This document shows, in pieces, positions 25,648 through 33,884 of a stretch of DNA of 62,527 bases. Position numbers and translations under genes: made by a program. Source of the stretch: an uncultured Porphyromonadaceae bacterium (lineage in GTDB: Bacteria; Bacteroidota; Bacteroidia; Bacteroidales; Muribaculaceae); the NCBI GenBank assembly GCA_905198125.1, contig CAJKBH010000019.1, positions 1 through 62,527 of the forward strand. Direction: 5' to 3'. Under the pieces are notes generated by a model that did not search any database, had not been told where the DNA came from, and saw only the letters and a program-made list of their open reading frames with translations. Numbering within the stretch: position 1 is the stretch's first letter; every line of letters begins with the position of its first letter.

Positions 25648-27033
25648 ATGACAAATACAGCAAAAATCAAGGCCCGCCTGTCGGTGATGAACTTCCTGGA
25701 GTTCGCCGTATGGGGCGCATACCTGATTTCGATGGGTATGTTTCTGGGCAATCACGGTCTCGGCGCAGACGTATTCTGGTTTTATACCGTACAGGGACTC
25801 GTGTCCATCATAATGCCCGCATTGATGGGCATAGTGGCCGACCGCTGGATACCGGCCCAGCGCACATTGGCGTTGTGTCAGCTCCTGGCCGGCGTCATGA
25901 TGATCGTTACAGGCGCGATAGCCAACTCGCAACTTGCCGCCAACGGCACTCTTGAGTTCGGCCCGCTGTTCGCAGCCTACACAGTCTCGGTGGCATTCTT
26001 CATGCCTACGATTGGACTCAGCAACTCGGTGGCGTTCAATGTGCTGAACCAGAATAAACTCGACACCGTGACGCATTTTCCGATGATTCGCGTGTTCGGA
26101 ACCGTCGGCTTCATTTTTGCAGAACTGTTTGTCAACTTCGTGCCCTGGGGTGGTCAGGCCATCCAGTTCTCGGCAGCGCAGTTCTACACATCGGGTATAT
26201 TCAGCATCATTCTTGCGGCATACTGCCTGACGTTGCCCAACTGTCCCGTTGACAAGAGCGGCGAGAAGAAATCGCTGGCCGATGCACTCGGTCTCAAAGC
26301 GTTCAAGCTGTTCAAATACCGCGATATGGCGATATTCTTCATCTTCAGCATGTTGCTGGGCGTATCGCTGCAGATCACCAACAGCTATGGCTCGTCGTTC
26401 ATCAATTTCTTCAGCAATCCGGAACTGCCGCAGTTTGCCGACGGCTTCATGGACGGCTGGTGGGCCAAGAACCCCACGTTCCTTATCTCCATCTCGCAAT
26501 GCGCCGAGGCTCTGTGCATCCTGCTTATACCTTTCTTCCTGCGTAAGGTAGGAATCAAGGGCGTGATGCTCATAGCCATGTTCGCATGGGTGTTCCGTTT
26601 CGGCTTCTTCGGTATCGGCGACACCAACTGTCCGGGATTCATCTGGTTACTGCTTTCGTGCATGGTCTATGGCGTGGCGTTCGACTTCTTCAACGTTTCG
26701 GGCGGTATGTATGTCGACAGCCGCACGTCGCACGACCAGCGTTCGGCAGCCCAGGGCCTGTTCATGCTGATGACCAACGGAATCGGAGCCTCGTTGGGTA
26801 CGTTCTTAGCAGGTAAGTTAGTGGTGAACAAGCTGGTGAACGCCCCCGGCCTGACATTGCAGCAGCAGCTTGACGGCTGGCATGAGTCGTGGCTTATTTT
26901 CGCCGCATACGCCCTGATAGTAGGCGTATTGTTCTGGATAGTCTTCAAGGAGCGCAAACCCGAAGAAAGACACAAAGCCGAGGATGCAATGAAGGAAAGT
27001 AATCCCGATGCCGGCGGAATGATCGAAGTCTGA
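25648..27033 (+). CDS. Nucleoside:H+ symporter (NupG-type, MFS)
   Basis: The 461-residue protein has twelve hydrophobic helices of the major-facilitator type. The first, LSVMNFLEFAVWGAYLISMGMFL, is typical of the bacterial NupG/XapB nucleoside permease family, as is GIVADRWIPAQR in the loop between helices 2 and 3. The C-terminus is charged and cytoplasmic. It is followed six bases later by rsmE and then kdsA, so nucleoside uptake shares a message with rRNA methylation and KDO synthesis. That grouping has no obvious functional logic. Confidence 0.88.
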   Translation: MTNTAKIKARLSVMNFLEFAVWGAYLISMGMFLGNHGLGADVFWFYTVQGLVSIIMPALMGIVADRWIPAQRTLALCQLLAGVMMIVTGAIANSQLAANGTLEFGPLFAAYTVSVAFFMPTIGLSNSVAFNVLNQNKLDTVTHFPMIRVFGTVGFIFAELFVNFVPWGGQAIQFSAAQFYTSGIFSIILAAYCLTLPNCPVDKSGEKKSLADALGLKAFKLFKYRDMAIFFIFSMLLGVSLQITNSYGSSFINFFSNPELPQFADGFMDGWWAKNPTFLISISQCAEALCILLIPFFLRKVGIKGVMLIAMFAWVFRFGFFGIGDTNCPGFIWLLLSCMVYGVAFDFFNVSGGMYVDSRTSHDQRSAAQGLFMLMTNGIGASLGTFLAGKLVVNKLVNAPGLTLQQQLDGWHESWLIFAAYALIVGVLFWIVFKERKPEERHKAEDAMKESNPDAGGMIEV

Positions 27034-27039
27034 ACGGAA

Positions 27040-27750
27040 ATGATACGTTTTTATTCTCCCGGCATAGAGCAGACCGGGACGCTGCCCGAGGATGAGTCCA
27101 CGCACTGTTGCCGCGTGCTGCGTATGCGCGAGGGCGATGAGATCGAGACCGTCGACGGCGAGGGACATGTGTACCGTTGCGTCATAACGAATGCGCATCC
27201 CAAGCATGCCGGTGTAGAAGTGCTGGAACGGACGGACCAGCCTCAGAACTGGCGGGGTAATCTTATTTTGGCCGTGGCGCCCACAAAGAATGCCGACCGT
27301 ATGGAATGGCTGGTGGAAAAGGCTGTGGAGATGGGCGTGAACGAAATCGTGCTGTTGCGTTGCGAGCATTCCGAGCGGCGCAAGATGAATACGGAGCGAC
27401 TGGAACGCATAGCTGTATCAGCCATGAAGCAGTCGCTTAAGGCTCGGTTGCCGAAGGTAACAGGCCCGGTCGATTATAAGGATTTCATTAAGGAACATGC
27501 CGATACACCGGAGTTCAGGAGCTTCGGATACTGCTCGCCCGAGGTGGAGCGTCGTGACTTCGGCCAGTGCTGCACTAAGGATAGCGACGTAGTGGTCATG
27601 ATAGGTCCCGAAGGCGATTTCAGTCCTGCGGAAGTGGAGACGGCCATCAAGGCCGGATTCCTGCCGGTGACATTCGGCACCAGCCGGTTGCGCACCGAGA
27701 CTGCCGCGCTTTATGCCACGGCCGCGTTCCATGTAATAAACAACATGTAA
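27040..27750 (+). CDS. rsmE: 16S rRNA (uracil-1498-N3)-methyltransferase
   Basis: RsmE methylates U1498 of 16S rRNA using S-adenosylmethionine. The 236-residue protein has the N-terminal PUA-like domain (STHCCRVLRMREGDEIETVDG). The SPOUT-type knotted methyltransferase domain contains APTKNADRMEWLVEKAVEMGVNEIVLL, the SAM site IGPEGDFSPAEV and the C-terminal LRTETAALYATA. Length is normal. It lies between the permease and kdsA, with gaps of 6 and 12 bases. Confidence 0.96.
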   Translation: MIRFYSPGIEQTGTLPEDESTHCCRVLRMREGDEIETVDGEGHVYRCVITNAHPKHAGVEVLERTDQPQNWRGNLILAVAPTKNADRMEWLVEKAVEMGVNEIVLLRCEHSERRKMNTERLERIAVSAMKQSLKARLPKVTGPVDYKDFIKEHADTPEFRSFGYCSPEVERRDFGQCCTKDSDVVVMIGPEGDFSPAEVETAIKAGFLPVTFGTSRLRTETAALYATAAFHVINNM

Positions 27751-27762
27751 GAATACTGAAAA

Positions 27763-28584
27763 ATGAAGATATCGGAATATTTGCAAAGTAGCCCTACCGG
27801 CAATTTCTTTCTGTTGGCCGGCCCGTGTGTGATTGAAGGAGAGGAGATGGCTCTGGACATAGCCGAGAAGCTGGTTAAAATCACCTCCGGACTCAACATC
27901 CCGTACGTGTTCAAGGGCAGCTACCGCAAGGCCAACCGCAGCCGGCTGGACTCGTTTCAGGGCATCGGCGACGAAAAGGCGTTGAAGATACTTGCCAAAG
28001 TACGCGACACGTTCGGCATCCCGGTTGTGACAGACATACATTCGGCACCCGAGGCCGCGATGGCGGCGGAGTATGTAGACATACTCCAGATACCTGCCTT
28101 CCTGTGCCGTCAGACGGACCTGCTCATAGCGGCAGCCAAGACGGGTAAGTTCGTAAATATCAAGAAAGGACAGTTCTTAGCGCCGGAATCGATGAGGTTC
28201 GCGGTGTCAAAGATAGTTGAATCGGGCAACAATGAGGTAGCCGTTACCGATCGTGGTACATTCTTCGGCTACGGCGACCTTGTAGTGGATATGCGCGGCA
28301 TACCTGAAATGAAACGCTCGTGCGGATGTCCGGTTATCATGGACATAACGCATTCCCTTCAGCAGCCCAACCGCGCCGAGGGCGTGACAGGGGGCAAGCC
28401 CGAACTGATAGGCACCATAGCCCGCTCGGCTATAGCCGCCGGTTGTGACGGTATCTTCATGGAGACGCATCAGAATCCGGCGGTGGCCAAAAGCGACGGC
28501 GCCAACATGCTTCCTCTTGATCAGGTGGAGGACTTGCTCGGAAAACTTACGGTTCTTAGAATGGCGGTCAACGAAATCAGCTGA
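27763..28584 (+). CDS. kdsA: 3-deoxy-8-phosphooctulonate synthase
   Basis: KdsA condenses arabinose-5-phosphate with phosphoenolpyruvate to KDO-8-phosphate for lipid A core. The 273-residue TIM barrel shows LLAGPCVIEGEEMALDIAEKL, the substrate-binding FKGSYRKANRSRLDSFQG, VVTDIHSAPEA, DILQIPAFLCRQTDLL and the C-terminal FMETHQNPAVAKSDGANMLPL. It closes a three-gene operon. Its stop abuts the stop of the convergent channel gene with no base between, over the palindrome AGCTGATCAGCT. Confidence 0.97.
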   Translation: MKISEYLQSSPTGNFFLLAGPCVIEGEEMALDIAEKLVKITSGLNIPYVFKGSYRKANRSRLDSFQGIGDEKALKILAKVRDTFGIPVVTDIHSAPEAAMAAEYVDILQIPAFLCRQTDLLIAAAKTGKFVNIKKGQFLAPESMRFAVSKIVESGNNEVAVTDRGTFFGYGDLVVDMRGIPEMKRSCGCPVIMDITHSLQQPNRAEGVTGGKPELIGTIARSAIAAGCDGIFMETHQNPAVAKSDGANMLPLDQVEDLLGKLTVLRMAVNEIS

Positions 28585-30129
28585 TCAGCTTTTCTGACCT
28601 GACTGAGACTCAGACTTCGGCTCCGGCTCGCCCCAAACCTTTGGAGGCTGTTGCACGGGGCCGCTGTTGTTTTGTGCCGTCTGTGCATATAGTCCGGCAG
28701 GAGGTACGCCCGGATTCATGGGCGTACCGCTGTTTCGGAAGAAGGGGTAGGGCATGCCGGTCACGAATTCCGGATTCTTGCCGGGACTCAGGTAGCCGTC
28801 CACAATGGTGTCGCGGCCCGACGGATTCTCGAAGGTATATAGATGGAAACGGTGCATCATCACGGCTAAGTGCTCGAACACAGACGCCATTATGCCCTCG
28901 TAAGGCAGCCAGGAGGATGTGGCGGTGAAGCAATATATCTGCAGCGGAATCCCGGCCGATGTCTGTGCCAGCGTGGTCACGAAGCAGGTGCTGGTCTGCG
29001 ATATGTCGCTGTTGTTGGCCAGATACATACGGATGTAGGCGCGGAACATGCCTAAATTGGTGTCGATGGTTCCGTCCACCAGGCCGTCGGGATTGTTTAC
29101 GTCATATTCCTTGCCGGCGGCTTTCTGCTTCAGCTTGCCGTCAATCCATTCGCCCATCAGGGGAATGGCGTGGAACTCCTTCAGCATTTCGTCGGTGGTC
29201 TCCACCACTGAATCGGCGTCGATCATATACGACCGCTGGATGCGGCGTGTGTCCGATAGCTGCATATTGCGGTAGTTGGTGAATCCGTTGGTTATCAACG
29301 TGTATGGCGCCACCGTGGTGACTGTCAGGTCCCAGTTGGTGACCTTTACTGCCGTCAGTGACACTTCGGTCACCGTGCCGTTGGCATTGCTGTTGGGCAC
29401 CACTATCCAGTCGCCTACGTGCAGAGAGTCGTTCTGGGCCAATTGCACTCCGGCAACGACACCAAGGATAGAGTCCTTGAATATCAGCATCAGCACCGCA
29501 GCGAAGGCTCCGATACCGGCCAATAGCGATGCCGGCGACTTATTGACGAGAACGGCACAGCAGATTATGGTGGTTATGAGCCATAGAATTATCTTGATAA
29601 TCTGTACTATTCCGTGAAGCGGCAGCCTCTTTTTGTTTTCGTTCAAGTCGATGTGTTCCCAGATTCCGTCGGCCAGAGTGCATAGCGACCTGGCCAGTAC
29701 TATCGACATATACACCCAAGATACGCGTGTGAGCCATGAAGCCAGGGTGACATGTGTATAAAGAGTGAACTGTATGAGTATCACGAACAATAGCGGCGGA
29801 ATCACATTGCACAACTTGATGAAGAAGTGCTTTCCGACCAGAATATCATACAGCGACAATTTATTTTTGAAACTGATATGCCGCAGTATGAATACGCATA
29901 TAGTCTTCACAACCCATCCTACCGCAAAGGCCACGGCGAAGACTACCAGTGCATATACCACGACGAACACATCATCGGTTTGGGGCAGATGCAATGTCTT
30001 GATAAGCCATGATGAAAGACTCATCAAAAGTCTGGCCACGGCGTATGTGCTTTGCTCCGTGACCGTCTCTGCTATATGTAGAGTCGGCATCTTATCGGTT
30101 GCCTCGGCAATAATGGATGTTAACGTCAT
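28585..30129 (-). CDS. MscS-family mechanosensitive channel (YbdG-like)
   Basis: The 514-residue protein has five or so N-terminal membrane helices. The pore-lining MscS helix and beta domain follow: SLLAGIGAFAAVLMLIFKDSILGVVAGVQL, then LHVGDWIVVPNSNANGTVTEVSLTAVKV. The large cytoplasmic domain and its inserted segment resemble the E. coli YbdG branch. The last 55 residues are Pro/Gln/Ser-rich and probably disordered. The likely role is release of solutes on osmotic downshock. No promoter of the usual form was found upstream. Confidence 0.9.
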   Translation of the reverse strand: MTLTSIIAEATDKMPTLHIAETVTEQSTYAVARLLMSLSSWLIKTLHLPQTDDVFVVVYALVVFAVAFAVGWVVKTICVFILRHISFKNKLSLYDILVGKHFFIKLCNVIPPLLFVILIQFTLYTHVTLASWLTRVSWVYMSIVLARSLCTLADGIWEHIDLNENKKRLPLHGIVQIIKIILWLITTIICCAVLVNKSPASLLAGIGAFAAVLMLIFKDSILGVVAGVQLAQNDSLHVGDWIVVPNSNANGTVTEVSLTAVKVTNWDLTVTTVAPYTLITNGFTNYRNMQLSDTRRIQRSYMIDADSVVETTDEMLKEFHAIPLMGEWIDGKLKQKAAGKEYDVNNPDGLVDGTIDTNLGMFRAYIRMYLANNSDISQTSTCFVTTLAQTSAGIPLQIYCFTATSSWLPYEGIMASVFEHLAVMMHRFHLYTFENPSGRDTIVDGYLSPGKNPEFVTGMPYPFFRNSGTPMNPGVPPAGLYAQTAQNNSGPVQQPPKVWGEPEPKSESQSGQKS

Positions 30130-30542
30130 ATCCTATATATGGTTTATAGTGGATATTTTCAGTTTATAGCGGAGGTAAATACAGAGAGAACGTACTCACG
30201 CTCCTATATATAATACAATGTGTGGCCGGGGATGGTTCGGCATAGCAATCAACCGTTTTTATGCCATGTGTCGGTATGCCGTTCGAGAATGTGTAAATAT
30301 GGCCATGAAAATGCATAATTGGCAAAATTGAAATCAAAAGATGGTGAGAATGGGGAGGTTACAAAGCGTTAACATTTATTCACAATTCGATAAATATATT
30401 TTTGCACACAAATTGCGATCTGTGCAAAATGTTCGAAAATATGCTGTAAAACATATTTTGGGGTTAATTCGCTATCTTATTGGTAGTTGGGTGTAAAAAT
30501 ACACTTATGGATAATTATATTTTGAAAAAAAAGATTAAAACG
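30130..30542. other. AT-rich intergenic region upstream of ndk
   Basis: This gene-free region lies between the divergent channel and ndk genes. It contains the inverted repeat at 30400-30429, an isolated -7-like TATTTTTG at 30397-30404 and a small palindrome GTGTA-AAAA-TACAC (30492-30505). No open frame with recognisable features is present. A small RNA is possible but not supported. Confidence 0.5.
30400..30429. promoter_or_regulatory. Operator-like inverted repeat
   Basis: TTTTGCACA (30400-30408) and TGTGCAAAA (30421-30429) are perfect inverted half-sites 12 bases apart. They overlap a TATTTTTG -7-like element, about 190 bases before ndk. The TTGCACA/TGTGCAA half-site looks like a dimeric repressor or Crp-type site. 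Confidence 0.4.
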
Positions 30543-30575
30543 TTTGGTTTTTTCGGAGAAATAGTTTTACCTTTG
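30543..30575 (+). promoter_or_regulatory. Predicted promoter of ndk
   Basis: TTTG, 21 bases, TACCTTTG is a full consensus match. It gives a leader of about 34 bases. Confidence 0.68.
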
Positions 30576-30615
30576 AGAAACAGAGAGATCGAAATCTTAA
30601 AAAGTGTTTAAAAGC

Positions 30616-31077
30616 ATGGAGCGTACATTAGTAATCCTGAAGCCCGGATGCATCGAGCGGAATCTGGTAGGAGAAGTTATAAGCCGCATAGAGAAGCGTG
30701 GCCTTACGATATGTGGAATGAAGATGATGCAGCTGGACGAAAAGATACTGCGCGAGCACTACGCACATCTGGTAGACAAGCCCTTCTTCCCCGACATCGT
30801 CGCTTCGATGACGGCATGTCCGGTTATCGTGATGTGTCTGCAGGGCGTGGAGATCGTATCCGTGTTCCGCGAGATGACAGGCGTGACCAACGGCCGCAAG
30901 GCAGCGCCCGGCACTATCCGCGGAGACCTGAGCATGAGCGGATCTCTCAATATAATACATGCATCCGATTCGGTAGAAAACGCCAAGATAGAGATAGCAC
31001 GTTTCTTCAAGCCCGAAGAAGTGTTCGACTATCAGCCGGCCACACTTAAATACACATACGGCCCGGAAGAACTCTAA
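30616..31077 (+). CDS. ndk: Nucleoside diphosphate kinase
   Basis: Ndk transfers the gamma phosphate between nucleoside triphosphates and diphosphates through a phosphohistidine. The 153-residue protein begins MERTLVILKPGCIERNLVGE and contains the active-site His115 in NIIHASDSVENAKIEIARFF. I use the ATG at 30616 and not the in-frame GTG at 30604, because family members start at this Met. The spacing to the -7 element also fits. It is followed 28 bases later by an M23 peptidase gene, probably on the same message. Confidence 0.96.
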   Translation: MERTLVILKPGCIERNLVGEVISRIEKRGLTICGMKMMQLDEKILREHYAHLVDKPFFPDIVASMTACPVIVMCLQGVEIVSVFREMTGVTNGRKAAPGTIRGDLSMSGSLNIIHASDSVENAKIEIARFFKPEEVFDYQPATLKYTYGPEEL

Positions 31078-31105
31078 AGACATCAGAATCGGCGAAACCT
31101 GAATT

Positions 31106-32050
31106 ATGATACAGATAAGGAAGATATTAAGCGGAACGTTACTTGTAGCCATGGCGTGTATGGGAGCGCAGGCACAGAACATACGCTCGAAGAACCCCCA
31201 CTCGCAGATGCACAAGCAGCTGCTGGCATCGCAGACCAAAAGCTCAGATCAGATAAAGCTGATAGAACAGAACACGTTCATCGACCTGATCGAAGATCTG
31301 GAGCCGGAGATCGACATCTACACCGAGGGCTGGAATTCCAAGCGCGTCAATCCGTTCCAGGAGAAGGACGTGCCCAACCAGCAGGTAATCGATGTGACGG
31401 GCTATCACATGCCTGTCAAGAACATCCGCATCACGTCCAACTATGGCTATCGCGCCAAGTTCGGCCGTATGCACAAGGGTATCGACATGGGAATCAAGAT
31501 GCGTGACACCATCTATGCCGCGTTCGACGGCAAGGTTCGTCTCACCAACTATGAGGCCAAGGGTTACGGCAACTACGTGATCCTCCGTCACCCCAACGGT
31601 CTGGAGACCATTTACGGCCACCTCACCAAGGCACTGGTGAAACCTGAACAGACCGTAAGGGCAGGACAGCCCATCGCCTTGGGTGGCAACACGGGACGAA
31701 GCACGGGCCCGCACCTGCATTTCGAAACGCGTTACATGGGTTATGCCATCAATCCGTCGGCAATCTTCGATTTTGCCAACCGCACCACCCATACCGACAC
31801 GTATACCTTCAGCAAGAAGACATATACCCAGCCGCGTAACTACGCTCCCAGCCGCAATGCGCTGGCCAAGACAGACGGCAACAGCTATCATGCCGCATCC
31901 GGCACCCAGAGCACATATACCGTGAAGCGCGGTGACACACTGTCGTCAATAGCCCGTTCCTACGGTATGTCGGCAACGACTCTGAGACGACTCAACAAGC
32001 TGAACCATGCCGACAAAATCCAGGCCGGCCAGGTGTTGAAACTGAAGTAA
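31106..32050 (+). CDS. Periplasmic M23 endopeptidase with LysM domain
   Basis: The 314-residue exported protein has a signal peptide ending near AQAQ (residue 24). The LytM/M23 metallopeptidase domain (about 105-222) keeps its zinc and catalytic residues: His123 and Asp127 in HKGIDMG, His172 in YGHL, and His203/His205 in GPHLHFE. A C-terminal LysM domain (270-313, YTVKRGDTLSSIARSYGMS) binds peptidoglycan. It should cleave peptide cross-bridges during growth or division. All active-site residues are present, so it is likely an enzyme and not an EnvC/NlpD-type activator. A strong terminator follows. Confidence 0.93.
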   Translation: MIQIRKILSGTLLVAMACMGAQAQNIRSKNPHSQMHKQLLASQTKSSDQIKLIEQNTFIDLIEDLEPEIDIYTEGWNSKRVNPFQEKDVPNQQVIDVTGYHMPVKNIRITSNYGYRAKFGRMHKGIDMGIKMRDTIYAAFDGKVRLTNYEAKGYGNYVILRHPNGLETIYGHLTKALVKPEQTVRAGQPIALGGNTGRSTGPHLHFETRYMGYAINPSAIFDFANRTTHTDTYTFSKKTYTQPRNYAPSRNALAKTDGNSYHAASGTQSTYTVKRGDTLSSIARSYGMSATTLRRLNKLNHADKIQAGQVLKLK

Positions 32051-32104
32051 GAAGTTGATTTTAGAAGATGTTATAAAGAGGGCCGATTAAGTTCGTCCCC
32101 GATT

Positions 32105-32153
32105 ATCAGGCTCCGTTACGCATTAGGTGCGATACGGAGCCTGATATTTTTTT
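32105..32153 (+). terminator. Terminator after the M23 peptidase gene
   Basis: ATCAGGCTCCGT (32105-32116) pairs perfectly with ACGGAGCCTGAT (32134-32145). An inner CGCA/TGCG pairing and a seven-T run complete it. Confidence 0.92.
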
Positions 32154-32258
32154 CATGCAGTTTCAAGGTCATGGGTTTGTGTAATTGCCGACAAACGATT
32201 AACTTTGTAGTCAATACCCGAATCCGCACCATGTCCGGAGCCATGATTGACAGGGTAT

Positions 32259-32549
32259 ATGGATTATAAGATGGACGCAAAACAACTGACGGAAGAATTA
32301 GGTCGACGCCTTGAGCGCGAGCCGCAGGATGTGACGCTGCTGTGCGAGCAGCTTGCCGGAGTGATCGGCGAGGTGCTGGCCGAAGGCGACAGCGTGGCCG
32401 TGCCCTCGTTCGGATCGTTCGAACCCAAGAAACGGATGGAACGCATCACGATGCATCCCTCCACAGGCCGACGCATATTGATACCACCGAAATTGTCGGT
32501 TACATTCCGACCCTCCACAATGCTAAAACTCAAGGTACGTCAATCATGA
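32259..32549 (+). CDS. HU/IHF-family DNA-binding protein (HU-like 1)
   Basis: The 96-residue protein (from ATG 32259, with ATG 32271 a close alternative) has the HU layout. N-terminal helices (MDAKQLTEELGRRLEREPQDVTLLCEQLAGVIGEVLAEGD) precede the beta saddle SVAVPSFGSFEPKKR and the arm MHPSTGRRILIPPKLSVTFRPSTMLK. It matches the divergent Bacteroidales HU-like group better than canonical HupA/B. Its TGA overlaps the ATG of the next gene as ATGA (32546-32549), implying coupled translation and perhaps heterodimer formation with the HU domain of that neighbour. Confidence 0.85.
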   Translation: MDYKMDAKQLTEELGRRLEREPQDVTLLCEQLAGVIGEVLAEGDSVAVPSFGSFEPKKRMERITMHPSTGRRILIPPKLSVTFRPSTMLKLKVRQS

Positions 32550-33820
32550 GCGAGAATAGCGAGAATATAGAAGAGCGCAAGCGCGATAGCGAGAAAGTGA
32601 CGTTGGCGGGGCTGACGGCACGGCTGTCGGTGCGCACCGGCGATACCAAACGGCAGACCGAGGACTTTCTGCGCGAACTGTTTGCCCTGATTTCCGATGA
32701 GCTTGAGAAAGGGGAGAGTGTCAAGGTGCCCGGACTGGGAGTGTTCAAGAGCATCGAGGTCGAGGCCCGCAAGAGCGTCAACGTCAATACGGGCGAGGAG
32801 ACCATGATACCGGGTCACCGCAAGATAGTGTACATGGCGTCCAAGGAACTCTCGGCCACTGTAAACGAACCGTTCAGTATGTTCCAGACCATCGAGCTTA
32901 CCGACGAAGCCGTCACCGAGCTGGAAGGGGCAGAAGCCGCAGAGCCGGAACCTGAGGCCGTCTGTGACGTGCCGTTTGCAAGCACCGTCTATGAGTTGGA
33001 GGAGCCGGAAGTGATAGCAGAGCCTGAACTTGAGCGCGAATCGGCGCAGGAAGCCGCATCCGAATCAATTCCCGAACAGCCCGAAGCCTTTCAACCCGCT
33101 TCGGAAGAATCCCCGGATTCCGATGACGACCCTAAGGACCCTAAAGACCTTAAGGACCTTAATGACCTTAATGACCTTAGGGACTCTAATGACCTTACGG
33201 ACTCTAATGACCTTACGGACCCTGACATTTCTGAAGACTCCGAAGTTCCCGCCATTCCAAGAAAACGCTTCTGGCCCGGCTTCCTGATCGGATTCGCGGC
33301 TGCCTGTCTGATTGCGTTCGTTGCGGTGTGGGCGCTGTTCGAGTACGGTGTGCTTTCTTCTGAGCGCTTGGCCGAAGCCGAACCCAAGCCTGCGGTCAAG
33401 GCTGCGGCGATGACTCCCGGATCGGTGGAAGTGCCGGCAGTTGAGCCTGATAAGTCCAAGTCTGAACCCGAGCCGGCTGCAAAGGAGCCGGAAGTTCAGG
33501 AACCGGAAGTACAGAAACAGGCAACTAAGGCCGAAGCGGAACCGTCCGTTCCTACGCAGCCATCGGACAAGAAAGTGTATGACACCATCACCAAGACCAG
33601 ATACCTCACCACCATGGCCAAGGACCATTACGGCAATTATCACCTGTGGCCATATATTTACAAGGAGAATGAAAAAATCCTCGGTCATCCGGACCGCATA
33701 AGGCCGGGGACCAAGGTTGTGGTGCCTCCTCTGTCCAAGTATGGCGTCAATCCCGACAACAAGGCCGACATAGACAAGGCAAAGAAGTTAGGCAACGAAA
33801 TATACGCCCGCTACAATTAA
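32546..33820 (+). CDS. HU-like domain + acidic linker + membrane helix + LysM domain
   Basis: The product is 424 residues from the ATG that overlaps the previous stop. Order of parts: an HU-like DNA-binding domain (about 17-115, including VKVPGLGVFKSIEVEARKS and the arm NVNTGEETMIPGHRK), then a Glu/Pro/Asp-rich linker (120-236) with three-residue repeats DPK/DLK/DLN (196-225). One membrane helix (243-266) follows, preceded by basic RKRF. After it come a Pro/Glu/Lys-rich spacer (271-340) and a LysM-like domain (about 345-395, TRYLTTMAKDHYGNYHLWPYI). The positive-inside rule puts the HU domain in the cytoplasm and LysM in the periplasm. Function is undescribed to my knowledge. Tethering the nucleoid to peptidoglycan is my inference. 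Confidence 0.85.
   Translation: MSENSENIEERKRDSEKVTLAGLTARLSVRTGDTKRQTEDFLRELFALISDELEKGESVKVPGLGVFKSIEVEARKSVNVNTGEETMIPGHRKIVYMASKELSATVNEPFSMFQTIELTDEAVTELEGAEAAEPEPEAVCDVPFASTVYELEEPEVIAEPELERESAQEAASESIPEQPEAFQPASEESPDSDDDPKDPKDLKDLNDLNDLRDSNDLTDSNDLTDPDISEDSEVPAIPRKRFWPGFLIGFAAACLIAFVAVWALFEYGVLSSERLAEAEPKPAVKAAAMTPGSVEVPAVEPDKSKSEPEPAAKEPEVQEPEVQKQATKAEAEPSVPTQPSDKKVYDTITKTRYLTTMAKDHYGNYHLWPYIYKENEKILGHPDRIRPGTKVVVPPLSKYGVNPDNKADIDKAKKLGNEIYARYN
33128..33217 (+). repeat. 9-bp in-frame array GACYYTAAN x10 inside the HU-LysM gene
   Basis: Ten contiguous 9-base units (GACCCTAAG, GACCTTAAT, GACTCTAAT and close variants) encode Asp-Pro/Leu/Ser-Lys/Asn/Arg/Thr triplets. The period is a multiple of three, so gain or loss of units keeps the frame. 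The unit matches intergenic repeats near 48653. Confidence 0.95.
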
Positions 33821-33821
33821 G

Positions 33822-33859
33822 CATAATCCGTCGCATAGGCGGCTATGCGACGGATTATG
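33822..33859. terminator. Bidirectional terminator-like hairpin
   Basis: A perfect stem of 17 pairs (33822-33838 with 33843-33859, core CATAATCCGTCGCATAG) with loop GCGG lies between convergent genes, two bases after the HU-LysM stop. Flanking T-runs are weak. Confidence 0.85.
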
Positions 33860-33884
33860 ATGTAATGGCGTGCCGAAGTGGCCG

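Noticed and set aside
28578..28589. AGCTGATCAGCT palindrome at the kdsA/mscS stop junction as a terminator
   Set aside because: The stem is only six pairs and there is only a short T-run on one strand, too weak to call.
30130..30603. Housekeeping RNA (6S, RNase P, SRP or tmRNA) in the large gaps
   Set aside because: I looked for the conserved core motifs of RNase P, SRP RNA and tmRNA and saw none. 6S-like structure cannot be judged by eye.
32342..32545. Longer N-terminus for the HU-LysM protein
   Set aside because: The extension overlaps the first HU gene in another frame and reads as Arg-rich non-domain sequence. The ATG at 32546 overlapping the stop is the natural start.
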